Assembly (NCBI GenBank): GCA_016717305.1 | Contig: JADKFY010000041.1 | Location: forward strand, 1-64,000 | From: Flavobacteriales bacterium | GTDB lineage: Bacteria > Bacteroidota > Bacteroidia > Flavobacteriales_F > PHOS-HE28 | Direction: 5' to 3' | Length of the DNA: 64,000 nt | Part shown: in pieces, positions 1 through 8,926 of the stretch | Numbering within the stretch: the stretch's first letter is position 1 | Layout: each line of letters starts with the position of its first letter | Program-made: the position numbers and the translations under genes | The notes under the pieces: generated by a model | Database searches by the model: none | The model's input: only the letters and a program-made list of their open reading frames with translations | Told to the model about the DNA's origin: nothing

Positions 1-100
1 CGTGACGGATTGAAGCGGAAAGCCCGCAAGCCCTGTAATCAGGGCGCGGACTTGTAGCGGAAAGCCGGACCCCGAGGCTTTGGGAGCCGGCACGCCCAAA
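1..100. repeat. Intergenic tandem motif plus short hairpin
   Basis: Two imperfect direct copies of a motif with the core AGCGGAAAGCC lie at about 7-26 and 48-68. Between them is a perfect short hairpin at 30-45, GCCCTG-taat-CAGGGC. The segment ends in a GC-rich tail rich in ggaccccgagg/ggcacgccc. It lies just left of the first gene and codes for nothing I recognise. It may be a terminator or repeat belonging to the gene beyond the left edge; that role is inference. Confidence 0.45.
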
Positions 101-186
101 CACACATCTTGCTTCATACATTGGCACTCGTATACCGAGCCGTTCCGGCATAACGAACGGTCAACGAATTATCTGACAACTGAACA

Positions 187-1043
187 ATGCCAAGAAAGAT
201 CAAGAGCGGCCTTATCCAAATGTCCCTCCCGATGACGGAGGGCGAAGGCACCATTCCGGAGGTCGTTAACGCGATGGTGCAGAAGCACATCCACTTATCG
301 AGAAGGCCTGCAAGGAAGGGGTGCCGGATCCTGTGTTTGCGGAGATCTTCAACACGCCGTATTTCTGCCCCGGTCAGGATAAGAAGTGGTACGAAGTGCC
401 GAGAGCGTGCCTGGCCCACAACGGAGCTGATGCAGACCTACGCGAAGAAGTACAACATGGTCATCATCGCCGATCACGAGAAAGGAATCACCCGGCGTGC
501 TCTACAACACGGCAGCGGTCGATGCGGACGGCACCTACTTGGGCAAATACCGAAAGAACCACATTCCACATACCACCGGTTTCTGGGAGAAGTTCTTCTT
601 CAAACCCGGCAATCTTGGCTATCCGGTCTTCCAAACGAAGTACGCCAAGGTGGGCGTGTACATCTGCTACGACCGCCACTTCCCAGATGGCGCTCGTTGC
701 CTCGGATTCAACGGTGCGGAGATCGTCTACAACCCCTGGCCACTGTGCCGGCCTTAGCGAGTACCTCTGGAAACTGGAACAACCCGCACACGCTGCGGCC
801 AACGGCTACTTCATGGGCTGCATCAATCGGGTGGGCGAAGAGAAGCCTTGGAACCTCGGTAAGTTCTATGGGCAGAGCTACTTCGTGGATCCGCGCGGCC
901 AGATCTTCGCACAAGCATCACGCGATGACGATGAATTGCTGATCGCGGAGTTCGACCTGGACATGATCGAGGAGGTGCGTAGCACTTGGCAGTTCTTCCG
1001 GGATAGGCGGCCGGAGACGTATGGTAGGTTGGTTGAGCTCTAG
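187..1043 (+). pseudogene. Beta-ureidopropionase / carbon-nitrogen hydrolase, multiply frameshifted
   Basis: This is a nitrilase-superfamily amidase that would hydrolyse N-carbamoyl-beta-alanine, the last step of reductive pyrimidine breakdown. The start is the ATG at 187 (MPRKIKSGLIQMSLP). Recognisable blocks occur in all three forward frames: IFNTPYFCPGQDKKWYE near 345, TTELMQTYAKKYNMV near 420, then GKYRKNHIPHTTGFWEKFF and GVYICYDRHFPDGAR at 540-700, and the C-terminus RRPETYGRLVEL. The Lys of GKYRKN and the Cys of ICYDRHFP are the expected catalytic residues. At least six single-base indels (about 295, 325, 345, 375, 480 and 735-750) separate the blocks. Put back together, the protein is of normal length (about 285 aa). 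The next genes are preT and preA, so the pathway context is strong. Whether the damage is real decay or sequencing error cannot be told from the sequence. Confidence 0.8.
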
Positions 1044-1061
1044 CGCACAAGGTCGGCGCGC

Positions 1062-1162
1062 GTTGTCGGTTGTTGGTTTGGACCGTCGCACAACGCCAGC
1101 GCACCCCATGAACCCGCCGAACGCGCGTGGCCTGCGCGACAGATGAACCAACAACAGACAAC
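1062..1162. repeat. Inverted repeat between ureidopropionase and preT
   Basis: The arm at 1062-1078 (GTTGTCGGTTGTTGGTT) pairs with the arm at 1146-1162 (16 of 17 complementary positions) around a GC-rich loop of about 67 bases. It fills most of the gap between two co-directional genes. It could be a processing or attenuation structure, or a degenerate repeat; the role is unknown. Confidence 0.4.
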
Positions 1163-1180
1163 CGAAAACTGAGCAGCCCA

Positions 1181-2498
1181 ATGGCAGAATACAAGAAACC
1201 AACCACCGAAGCCGAGTTCGCCAAGAACTTCCACCGAAGAAGCCGTTGATGACGGACACGGAAGCCTACTACGAGCTCCCGCTGCCTTTACTGCTACGAT
1301 GCGCCGTGCATCAACGCGTGCCCCACCGGGATCGATATTCCGCAGTTCATTCGGCAGATCAACAGCGACAACAAGGACGGTGCCGCCAAGACGATCTACG
1401 ACAGCAACTGGATGGGATATGCGTGCGAGCAGGTGTGCCCTACGGAAGAGCCCTGCGAAGGAGCCTGCGTGTACAACCACAGCGACGTGAAGCCGATCGA
1501 GATCGGGCGCTTGCAGGCACATGCGACTGAGAAGGTGATCCGCACGAAGAAGAAATTGTTCCGAACGGGCAAGGACACCGGAAAGAAGGTGGCGGTGATC
1601 GGGGCCGGACCGGCGGGGGTCTCGGCGGCTTGCGAGCTACGGATGCTCGGTCATGCGGTGGACGTCTTCGAAGCGAAGGCCAAGCCTAGCGGACTGTGCG
1701 TCTATGGTGTTGCACCGTACAAGCTCACCAACGACCAAGCGCTGGACGAGATCGGCTACCTACAAGATCAGTTCGGTTTCAACGTACACTACAACAAACC
1801 CGTGAGCGGCCGCGCCGACTTCGATAAGCTGGAGAAGGACAACGACGCGATCTTCATCGGTGTGGGTCTGGGTGCCACGTCATCATTGGGTATTCCTGGT
1901 GAGGACAAGAAAGGCGTGATCGGCGCACTTGAGTTCGTGGAGTACTTGCGCGAGCATCACCACGAAACGCCGATCGCGAAGCGAGTGATCGTTCTAGGTG
2001 GCGGGAACACAGCTATGGATGCAGCGAGCGAAGCCTGTCGGATGGGCGTGGAAAGCGTAACGATCGCCTACCGCCGCGGACCTGAGGAAATGGGCGCGTA
2101 CAGCTTCGAATACGACCTGGCGAAGAAGAGTGGTGCCAGATGCTGTTCCATGTTTCGCCCATTGAAGTGGTCGGTGATAAGGAAGTGGAAGGCGTGAAGT
2201 TCATCCGCACCGAATTGGTGAACGGAAGCTCAGAACATTGCAGGTAGCGAATTCGTCGAGCCATGCGAAGGCGTGTTGCTCGGGACCGGCCAAGGCAAGC
2301 CAGACCACGTTCCTTGAAGCGTTGAAGGAAGTGAAGCTGGATGCGAAGGGCCGGATCACGGTGAATGAGAACTACCAGACCAGTAACCCGAAATGCTTCG
2401 CTGCCGGTGATGCAATGAATGGTGGGGTAGAAGTGGTGAACGCGGCTGCAGAAGCGAAGAGGGCCGCACACGGAATCGATCGATACTTGAAGAAATAG
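1181..2498 (+). pseudogene. preT: Dihydropyrimidine dehydrogenase subunit PreT, frameshifted
   Basis: This is the flavoprotein partner of PreA in NAD-dependent dihydropyrimidine dehydrogenase, which reduces uracil and thymine. The start ATG at 1181 reads MAEYKKPTTEAEFAKNF. The N-terminal Cys-rich Fe-S region (YCYDAPCINACPTG, CEQVCPTEEPCEGAC) lies at 1290-1470. The FAD dinucleotide fold VAVIGAGPAGVSAA is near 1590, the NAD fold VIVLGGGNTAMDAA near 1990, and the C-terminus CFAAGDAMNGGVEVV near 2400. Single-base indels near 1230, 1270, 2130, 2230, 2250 and 2300 break the frame. The central 1412-2130 part is intact. The repaired length (about 439 aa) is normal. preA starts 3 bases after the stop, so the two form an operon. 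Same indel style as the upstream gene. Confidence 0.85.
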
Positions 2499-2501
2499 GC
2501 C

Positions 2502-3851
2502 ATGGCAGATCTGAGAACGAACCTCGCCGGTATCAAAAGCCCGAACCCATTTTGGCTGGCTTCAGCTCCGCCTACGAACAGCGGCTACCAGATCATGAAA
2601 GCCTTCGATGCGGGCTGGGGAGGTGCCGTGTGGAAGACCCTCGGCGTACCCGTGGTGAACGTGAGCAGCCGCTACGGCGCATTGAACTACCGTGATAATC
2701 GCATGGTCGGCTTCAACAACATCGAGCTGATCACAGACCGCCCACTCGCAGACAACCTCCGGGAGATCTCCGAAGTGAAGAAGCGCTTCCCGGATCATGC
2801 TGTGATCGCGTCTTTGATGGTGGAGAACCGTGAGGAATGGCACAACATTGTACGGGATGTGGAGAACGCCGGCGCAGATGGAATCGAGCTGAACTTTGGT
2901 TGTCCGCATGGAATGTGCGAGCGCGGTATGGGCAGTGCCGTCGGCCAGGAACCCAAAGTGTTGCAGATGATCGTGGAATGGGTGAAGGAGGTTGCCAAGA
3001 TCCCCGTGATCACGAAGCTCACGCCGAACATCTCGGATATCACCCGACCTGCACGTGCAGCGAGAGCGGGTGGTAGCGATGCGATCTCGTTGATCAACAC
3101 GATCCAAAGTGTGATCGGTGTCGACCTCGATACGTTCGTGCCAATGCCGAACGTGGATGGTAAAAGCACCAACGGTGGTTATTGTGGCCCAGCCGTGAAG
3201 CCGATCGCCTTGAACATGCTCAAGAACTGCGCGCAGGATAAGCAAGTGGGCATCCCTATCAGTGGCATCGGTGGCGTGGAGAACTGGCGCGATGCAGCTG
3301 AATTCATTCTGCTCGGCGCGACCTCCGTGCAGGTGTGCACTGCCGTCATGCATTACGGCTTCGGTATCATTCGGGACCTGAAGAGCGGCCTGGAGCGGTA
3401 CATGGACGAGAAGGGCTTCAAGACCATCGAGGACTTCCGTGGCAAGGCGCTGCCGAACATCGTGCATTGGGAAGACCTCAACCTGAAGTACAAGGTCGTC
3501 GCAGAGATCAACCCCGACAAGTGCATCGGCTGCCAACTCTGCTACACCGCCTGCGAGGACGGCGCGCACCAAGCCATCGGACTATCCAGCGATCCATTGA
3601 TCCGCGTACCGAGCATCATTGAAGAGAACTGCGTTGGCTGCAACCTGTGTTCCATCGTTTGCCCGGTGGAAGATTGCATCACCATGGAACGTCGCGATGA
3701 TGGCAAAGAGCAAGTCACATGGGCTGATCGCACCCGCGATGGGAACATCCCGAAGACCTTCGATGACGAACTCGCTGGTGGGCGTCACCATTGGGTGCCG
3801 GAACCTGCGGCGGCGTTGGTGACGAAGAAGCCGAGACATTACAGGGGATAG
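2502..3851 (+). CDS. preA: NAD-dependent dihydropyrimidine dehydrogenase subunit PreA
   Basis: This is the catalytic subunit that reduces uracil or thymine to the 5,6-dihydro form with electrons from PreT. At 449 aa it is slightly longer than E. coli PreA. Residues about 1-310 form the FMN TIM barrel of the dihydroorotate-dehydrogenase fold, with the substrate-site motif NFGCPHGMCERGMGSAVGQ near residue 130. The C-terminus carries two 4Fe-4S motifs, CIGCQLCYTAC near 341 and CVGCNLCSIVCP near 378. The reading frame is intact, unlike its partner preT directly upstream. The start is the ATG 3 bases after the preT stop. Confidence 0.95.
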   Translation: MADLRTNLAGIKSPNPFWLASAPPTNSGYQIMKAFDAGWGGAVWKTLGVPVVNVSSRYGALNYRDNRMVGFNNIELITDRPLADNLREISEVKKRFPDHAVIASLMVENREEWHNIVRDVENAGADGIELNFGCPHGMCERGMGSAVGQEPKVLQMIVEWVKEVAKIPVITKLTPNISDITRPARAARAGGSDAISLINTIQSVIGVDLDTFVPMPNVDGKSTNGGYCGPAVKPIALNMLKNCAQDKQVGIPISGIGGVENWRDAAEFILLGATSVQVCTAVMHYGFGIIRDLKSGLERYMDEKGFKTIEDFRGKALPNIVHWEDLNLKYKVVAEINPDKCIGCQLCYTACEDGAHQAIGLSSDPLIRVPSIIEENCVGCNLCSIVCPVEDCITMERRDDGKEQVTWADRTRDGNIPKTFDDELAGGRHHWVPEPAAALVTKKPRHYRG

Positions 3852-3868
3852 AAAGATCCTTCTTGGGC

Positions 3869-4158
3869 ATGGATAAGAAAGTGATCACGGAGCAGGTCAA
3901 CGATATTCTGGATGAGTGGGACCCGATCGGAGCGAACCACTTTCAGGGGATGCGAGGTAATGAGTACATCATGCATGTGCCTCGTGTCATTGGAAATTAT
4001 CTTTCTGCCATTCCTACATATCACTTTACGCTCTGCAGGTGGAGTTGATCGACAACTCGAGTAAAGAGATGATCGTTGCAACTCAGCAAGCGGCTCGTGC
4101 GATTGATACTCTCATGAATAGCTGCGAGAAGGCAGAGTTGCGTAGGCTCTTTAACTGA
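3869..4158 (+). pseudogene. Small hypothetical protein, one frameshift
   Basis: An ATG at 3869 opens a frame reading MDKKVITEQVNDILDEWDPIG that ends prematurely at about 4048. Shifting frame near 4015-4020 continues it as YALQVELIDNSSKEM and ends at the TGA at 4156, for about 95 residues in total. The WDPIG block after a short amphipathic helix resembles small DUF1871-like proteins, some of which sit near polymorphic toxin immunity genes; that link is weak inference. It lies between preA and a cytosine deaminase and has no clear pathway role. Confidence 0.45.
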
Positions 4159-4176
4159 TACTGAAGCAGTCGAGGT

Positions 4177-4617
4177 ATGATGCCATTGGACCCACATATG
4201 CAAGCCGCCATCGACGAAGCCCGCTTGGGCCGTTCACAAGGTGGCATTCCCATAGGATCGGTGCTGGTGCGCGACGGCAAGGTCATCGCCCGTGGGCACA
4301 ACAAGCGTGTGCAGGAGAAGAACCCCATCCTGCACGGCGAGATGGACTGCCTGAACAACGCGGGCCGCATCGGTAGCTACAAAGGCACCACGATCTACTC
4401 CACGCTAATGCCCTGCTACATGTGCGCGGGCACCATCGTGCAGTTCAAGATCAAGAAGGTGATAGTGGGTGAGAGCCGGACCTTCCCCGGTGCCAAGGAA
4501 TTCATGTTGAGCCACGGCGTGGAGGTGATCGACCTGGATCTGCCGGAGTGCGTGGAGATGATGGAGGAATTCATCGCTGCCGAGCCAGAGTTGTGGAACG
4601 AGGATATTGGGGAGTGA
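4177..4617 (+). CDS. Cytosine deaminase, fungal Fcy1-like
   Basis: A 146-aa zinc deaminase. The zinc site is HGE near residue 53 and PCYMC near residues 86-90. Downstream are the block VGESRTFPGAKEFMLSHGVEV and the C-terminus ELWNEDIGE, which closely parallels the end of yeast Fcy1 and separates it from guanine or tRNA adenosine deaminases. It would convert cytosine to uracil, feeding the PreTA/ureidopropionase route just upstream. The start is one of two adjacent ATGs at 4177 and 4180. It is intact and cytoplasmic, with no signal peptide. Confidence 0.85.
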   Translation: MMPLDPHMQAAIDEARLGRSQGGIPIGSVLVRDGKVIARGHNKRVQEKNPILHGEMDCLNNAGRIGSYKGTTIYSTLMPCYMCAGTIVQFKIKKVIVGESRTFPGAKEFMLSHGVEVIDLDLPECVEMMEEFIAAEPELWNEDIGE

Positions 4618-4715
4618 TCAACTACCCACAAAGGGGGATAAATGGATAATTCCTTCCTCCAAATGGGTTTTCGGATCCAGGGCCGGGATATCTTCGTTAC
4701 AAATCAACAGAAACC

Positions 4716-5789
4716 ATGAAGCACAGATACAATTTCGTCCTGGCCGCAATGGTTGTAGCAAGTGTTGCGCAAGCACAGCCGGGGCCTTTCTTGCAGGCAG
4801 ACCTTCAGTTCGCAACGATCGTTTGTTCTGACACATTGTATTCCTTGGCCGGACAGCAAACCGGAATGGGAGACGTGGATGATCTGGATGTGTCCAACCA
4901 TGGTTGCCAAGTAGGTAACGAGCGACAATCCGCGTGGATGCACTTCTCGGCGGCTACTGGCGGAACGATCGGTTTTACGATCCAACCTACGATTACAGCA
5001 AGTGATTACGATTTTGCAGTATGGGGCCCTTTTTCCGACGTTCCACAGAGTTTGACTTCCGTTCCAGTGCGTTGCTCTTACGCAGCAGGCACCGGTGGAA
5101 CTGGACTTAACTCCTCATCATCGGACTTGAGTGAAGGGGCAGGAGGCGATCGATTCGTGCGGAGCCTTGACGTTCTTTCTGGTGAGCGATATGTGCTCTT
5201 GGTCAACAACTTTTCCCAGAACGGCATCGACTTCACCTTGGTCTGGGACTTGCAAGATGGCGCTACGTTGGAATGCCTGCCGCCAACTGAAGCCGCTTTT
5301 TCAATTTCCGAAAACCTCATTCAACCCGGTGGTACAGTGGATCTAGTTGACCTCTCCACGAACTTCCCTTACGCTTGGGTTTGGGACCTTCCCGGTGGTT
5401 CGCCTGCAACGAGCTACGATCAGAACCCGCAAGGTGTGATGTATGCCGATCCGGGTTGTTATGATGTCAGCCTCACTGCGTACAATGCGGCTGGAGAAAG
5501 CACATTGTCAGCGGTTTGCCTAGTTCAGGTGGAATCGACCACTGGTCTGAGAGCGAGCGATCAGGACCATTTTCAGATCACACGCCAAGGTGAGCACTGG
5601 GTGATCATCCCAACTTCGAATGCGCGATACGCAGCCCGACTGTTGGATGCTACCGGGCGCATTATTCAACAGATCCGTTCACGCGGGATCATTGAATTGG
5701 TAACCACCGATCTTCCGGTAGGAGCCTATTTGGTGGTCATCGAAGATCCATCGACCAGGATCGTTCGGCGCTTGGTAAAAGTGGAGTGA
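4716..5789 (+). CDS. Secreted PKD-domain protein, likely T9SS cargo
   Basis: A 357-aa secreted protein. The signal peptide MKHRYNFVLAAMVVASVAQA is cleaved before QPGPF. Residues about 30-185 form a beta-rich domain typical of Bacteroidota surface proteins (DYDFAVWGPFSDVP, GERYVLLVNNFSQNG). Residues about 195-275 are a PKD domain (WVWDLPGG, YADPGCYDVSLTAYN). The last 75 residues look like a type A sorting domain (ARLLDATGRIIQQI, ending RRLVKVE). The upstream gap holds TATCTTCG near 4690, a poor TAnnTTTG match. Specific function unknown; probably adhesion or matrix. Confidence 0.75.
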   Translation: MKHRYNFVLAAMVVASVAQAQPGPFLQADLQFATIVCSDTLYSLAGQQTGMGDVDDLDVSNHGCQVGNERQSAWMHFSAATGGTIGFTIQPTITASDYDFAVWGPFSDVPQSLTSVPVRCSYAAGTGGTGLNSSSSDLSEGAGGDRFVRSLDVLSGERYVLLVNNFSQNGIDFTLVWDLQDGATLECLPPTEAAFSISENLIQPGGTVDLVDLSTNFPYAWVWDLPGGSPATSYDQNPQGVMYADPGCYDVSLTAYNAAGESTLSAVCLVQVESTTGLRASDQDHFQITRQGEHWVIIPTSNARYAARLLDATGRIIQQIRSRGIIELVTTDLPVGAYLVVIEDPSTRIVRRLVKVE

Positions 5790-5859
5790 GAAGGATCTCA
5801 AATGAACGATCACCCGTACTAAGCTCGCAGAACAAGATGACGACGCGGGGAGAGTACTA

Positions 5860-6643
5860 TTACTCCCGTTCCAGCTTCAAGATCGAGGTGTGCAGAATGG
5901 TTCCGGCTACCTCTGCACGTACTAGATAGATCCCGGAAGACAGGGCGGATAGTGGCAACACCACCGCGTTCACGCCATCGCCAACAGCCTGCCCTGTGGT
6001 GTGTACAACGCGACCTTGCACATCATGTACTGAAATGTTGACCCAACCATCCGCAACCCCGGTAACGCTGATCTTAGTGGCATCCACGAAAGGGTTTGGA
6101 TATGCATGTAATGTGGCATCGGCATCCCTGAAAAAGGCCGTGATGGTACCGTTCATGGCAAACGAACGTTGAATGACTTCCGAGGTGGAGGTGAATTGCT
6201 CCTCAGCGTATTCCCAATGATCGAAGATGAATCCCTCTTCAGCGAATGCGGATAGATCGATCGCGTTGCCATTGAAGTAAGTGCCTGTAAATGGGAGTTC
6301 CGGTTGCAAGCTGTTCAAGTGGATAGTACCTGCCCCTTCCGGGAATGCCGCGAATCGAAGTTCGGCCATGTTCGGAAGATCGTACCATTCCAAAACATCT
6401 TCACGCACAAGGTCCTGTCGTACCTCAGCGAACTGCGGAATGATCGTATATGCATGTTCTTGCCAATACCACTGGTCGCAGTTCCAACGCGCATAATGGC
6501 GCTCCATCTCTGGCGCTAGGAGTGACGTTCTTGGAACAAACCTCGCTGATCATAAGCTGTGCCTTTACATCGAACACGCCGTAAACCATCACAGTGATGA
6601 TCGCCTTTAGAAGCAACGCTCGGTATGGGTGTGGCTGGGACAT
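5860..6643 (-). pseudogene. Remnant of CotH/lamin-tail-type T9SS protein (internal deletion)
   Basis: The ATG at 6643 opens a signal peptide followed by QLMISEVCSKN, the start of a lamin-tail (LTD) domain. After about 40 codons the frame shifts into ERHYARWNCDQWYWQEHAYTII, the C-terminal part of the CotH-type kinase-like architecture. Then come a repeat-like beta domain (GTIHLNSLQPELPFTG, FDHWEYAEEQF) and a type A sorting domain (LHAYPNPFVDATKISV to LKLERE). Family members usually run to 700 residues or more, so several hundred codons are missing at about 6510-6530. The C-terminal 215 codons are undamaged. I read this as a real internal deletion rather than a single-base error. Confidence 0.7.
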
Positions 6644-6802
6644 GGATCCGTACCGCTAGACGTACAAATGTACCGGTACGCTGTCCACAGCCTGTGCGAA
6701 TTGTTGTGGTTCCGAGGGACGGGGTTGATCGGCACCTTACCGGCAACAATACGCTCTAAAACCGTCTTTGGAAGAGATCGTCCAACACAGGTAGATCCCG
6801 CT

Positions 6803-8671
6803 TTAGATCCTCGCCTGATACGTGTACAGATCGAAATAGCGGCCTTCTTTCGCGATCAATTCATGGTGCGTGCCGCGTTCAGCGATCTTGCCATGTTCGA
6901 TCACGAGGATCTCCGTGGCTTGCCGAATGGTGCTCAAACGGTGTGCGATCACAAAGGTGGTCCGGTCCTTCACTAGCTCGTTCAAACTTTTCTGGATCAA
7001 GGCTTCGCTCTCGGTGTCCAAGTTGCTGGTGGCTTCGTCCAAGATCAAGATCCGCGGATCAGCAAGCATGGCACGGGCGATCGCTACGCGCTGACGTTGG
7101 CCACCGCTCAATTTCACCCCGCGCTCGCCGATCACCGTGTCCAAGCCCAATTCGAAACGGTCCGTGAATTCATGTACATACGCTCCTTCAACCGCTTTGC
7201 GCAGTTGCTCTTCATTTGCATCCGGGCGTGGAAAGAGAATGTTCTCGCGGATCGTTCCTTCAAAAAGGAAGTCGTCCTGCAACACAACACCGAGGTGCTT
7301 TCGGTAGCTTGCTAATTGGATCTTACTAAGGTCCTGACCATCGATGGTGATCGTTCCAGTGGTAGGTGTAAGGAAGGTTGCCGCAAGACTGGCGATCGTG
7401 CTTTTGCCTGATCCCGAAGTGCCCACCAAGGCGATCACACTGCCTCTATTCGCATTGAAGCTGATGCCATGTAGTACGGGCTTGCCTTCTTCATACTCGA
7501 AGGTCACGTCCTTGAAGGCAATGTCGCCATGCATCTTCTCCAGCACCACCGGCCGTTGGTCCGGATGGTCCTCCGGATCCATGTTCATGATCTCCTCGGT
7601 ACGGTCCAGCCCTGCGAAGGCCTCGGTGAATTGACTACCGATGTTGCTCATTTGCACGATCGGCGCGATCATGAAGCCAAGCAATACCGTGAATTGAAGG
7701 AAATCTCCGGTGGTCAGTTTATCGTCCACCATCATTGTAGCGCCGATCCCCATGATCCCTGCACTTGCCAAGCCGAGCAGCAAGGTGGACATACTGCTGA
7801 TAAAGGAAGTGGCCGTGAGGCTTGTCTTCACATTCTCGAACAAACGTTCCACGCCCAGCTCGAAAGCCTTGTTCTCTTGTTCTTCCGCACCGAATCCCTT
7901 GATCACCCGCACACCATTCAAGGTTTCCGTTAGTCGCCCGGTCACTTCGGCATTGATCACGCCACGTGTACGGAACACGGGCCGGATCCGCGCGAATGCC
8001 TTCATGGCCAAGAATGCGAAGATGCCTACAGGTACCAAGGTGAAGAGCGTCATCCACGGACTGATATGGATCAACCAGATCAGTGATGCCACAGCCGTAA
8101 GGATGCCGCCGACCAGTTGGACCAGCCCTGTGCCAACGAGGTTCCTCACGCCTTCCACATCCGTCATGATCCGGCTCACCAGAGCACCGCTCTTCGTATT
8201 GTCGAAGAACCCGATCGGTAGTGAAAGTATCTTGCGTTGTACTTGGGTTCGAAGTTGACTGATCAAGTGTTGGGCCTCCACGCTGAGCAATTGGGTAAGT
8301 ACATAGCTCGTAACACTTTGTACGATCAACGCGACCACCACCGCGATCAGCAGGATCTTGAGCATGCCCAAGTCGTGGTTCGCGACCACATCGTCCATCA
8401 AGTATTTCGTGGAACCGGGAAGTACCAGTCCCGCAGCTCTGCTCACGATGATCAGCAACAATCCGATGAACACGTGCTTGCGTCTCGGCCAAATGAACTG
8501 ACGGAACGCCATGCCCCATGTCACGCGGGATCTGGCTTTGGGAAGTTCGCCAGCAGCAGCTCGCATTTTGGCTCTAGGCCCGTTCATGCTGCGTTCAGCA
8601 CGCGATGTGGACAATGGTCTTGCACTCAAATCAGTTGGTTTGGATGGTGCGCTGGGCAAGAGACGGGCCAC
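6803..8671 (-). CDS. ABC exporter, fused permease and ATPase (MsbA-like)
   Basis: A 622-aa half-transporter that would act as a homodimer in the inner membrane. Residues 1-60 are a basic, Pro/Ser-rich cytoplasmic tail; about 65-350 hold the six-helix membrane domain. The ATPase has Walker A GTSGSGKST near 405, the signature LSGGQRQRVAIARA near 510, Walker B ILILDEATS and the H-loop AHRLST. The first possible start is a GTG at 8671; an ATG at 8587 would remove 28 residues. The substrate cannot be read from sequence; lipid or lipid A export is typical of the family. It stands alone, facing away from the haloperoxidase gene. Confidence 0.85.
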   Translation of the reverse strand: MARLLPSAPSKPTDLSARPLSTSRAERSMNGPRAKMRAAAGELPKARSRVTWGMAFRQFIWPRRKHVFIGLLLIIVSRAAGLVLPGSTKYLMDDVVANHDLGMLKILLIAVVVALIVQSVTSYVLTQLLSVEAQHLISQLRTQVQRKILSLPIGFFDNTKSGALVSRIMTDVEGVRNLVGTGLVQLVGGILTAVASLIWLIHISPWMTLFTLVPVGIFAFLAMKAFARIRPVFRTRGVINAEVTGRLTETLNGVRVIKGFGAEEQENKAFELGVERLFENVKTSLTATSFISSMSTLLLGLASAGIMGIGATMMVDDKLTTGDFLQFTVLLGFMIAPIVQMSNIGSQFTEAFAGLDRTEEIMNMDPEDHPDQRPVVLEKMHGDIAFKDVTFEYEEGKPVLHGISFNANRGSVIALVGTSGSGKSTIASLAATFLTPTTGTITIDGQDLSKIQLASYRKHLGVVLQDDFLFEGTIRENILFPRPDANEEQLRKAVEGAYVHEFTDRFELGLDTVIGERGVKLSGGQRQRVAIARAMLADPRILILDEATSNLDTESEALIQKSLNELVKDRTTFVIAHRLSTIRQATEILVIEHGKIAERGTHHELIAKEGRYFDLYTYQARI

Positions 8672-8780
8672 ACTTGGAAGTCGGTCGGATCGTCAGTTGT
8701 AGCGGCTGAGTGTTATAGGAATTGATCTTGGTCCAGATCCGTAGCGATGCCGAACGGCTCCGATGATCTTGCTTTCCGGC

Positions 8781-8810
8781 TTTGTCTTCTCACAGATCCC
8801 TGTATATTTC
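8781..8810 (+). promoter_or_regulatory. Bacteroidota-type promoter for haloperoxidase operon
   Basis: TTTG at 8781-8784 is followed after 18 bases by TATATTTC at 8803-8810. This matches the Bacteroidota -33/-7 pattern (TTTG, spacer, TAnnTTTG) except for the last base. Transcription would start near 8816, about 110 bases before the lipoprotein ATG at 8927. Confidence 0.5.
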
Positions 8811-8926
8811 AAATCCTGTAACTACGCAAATCCCACTCTCCAACCATGGATGCGCACTTTAAGACACCGGCCATTTTACGTATTTCCCGTTCAGGGAATT
8901 CTCATGCTCTCGTTAATGATCCAGTC

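Noticed and set aside
2562..3572. A 336-codon frame opposite preA
   Set aside because: Antisense shadow; preA has complete motifs and the opposite frame has no recognisable fold or start context.
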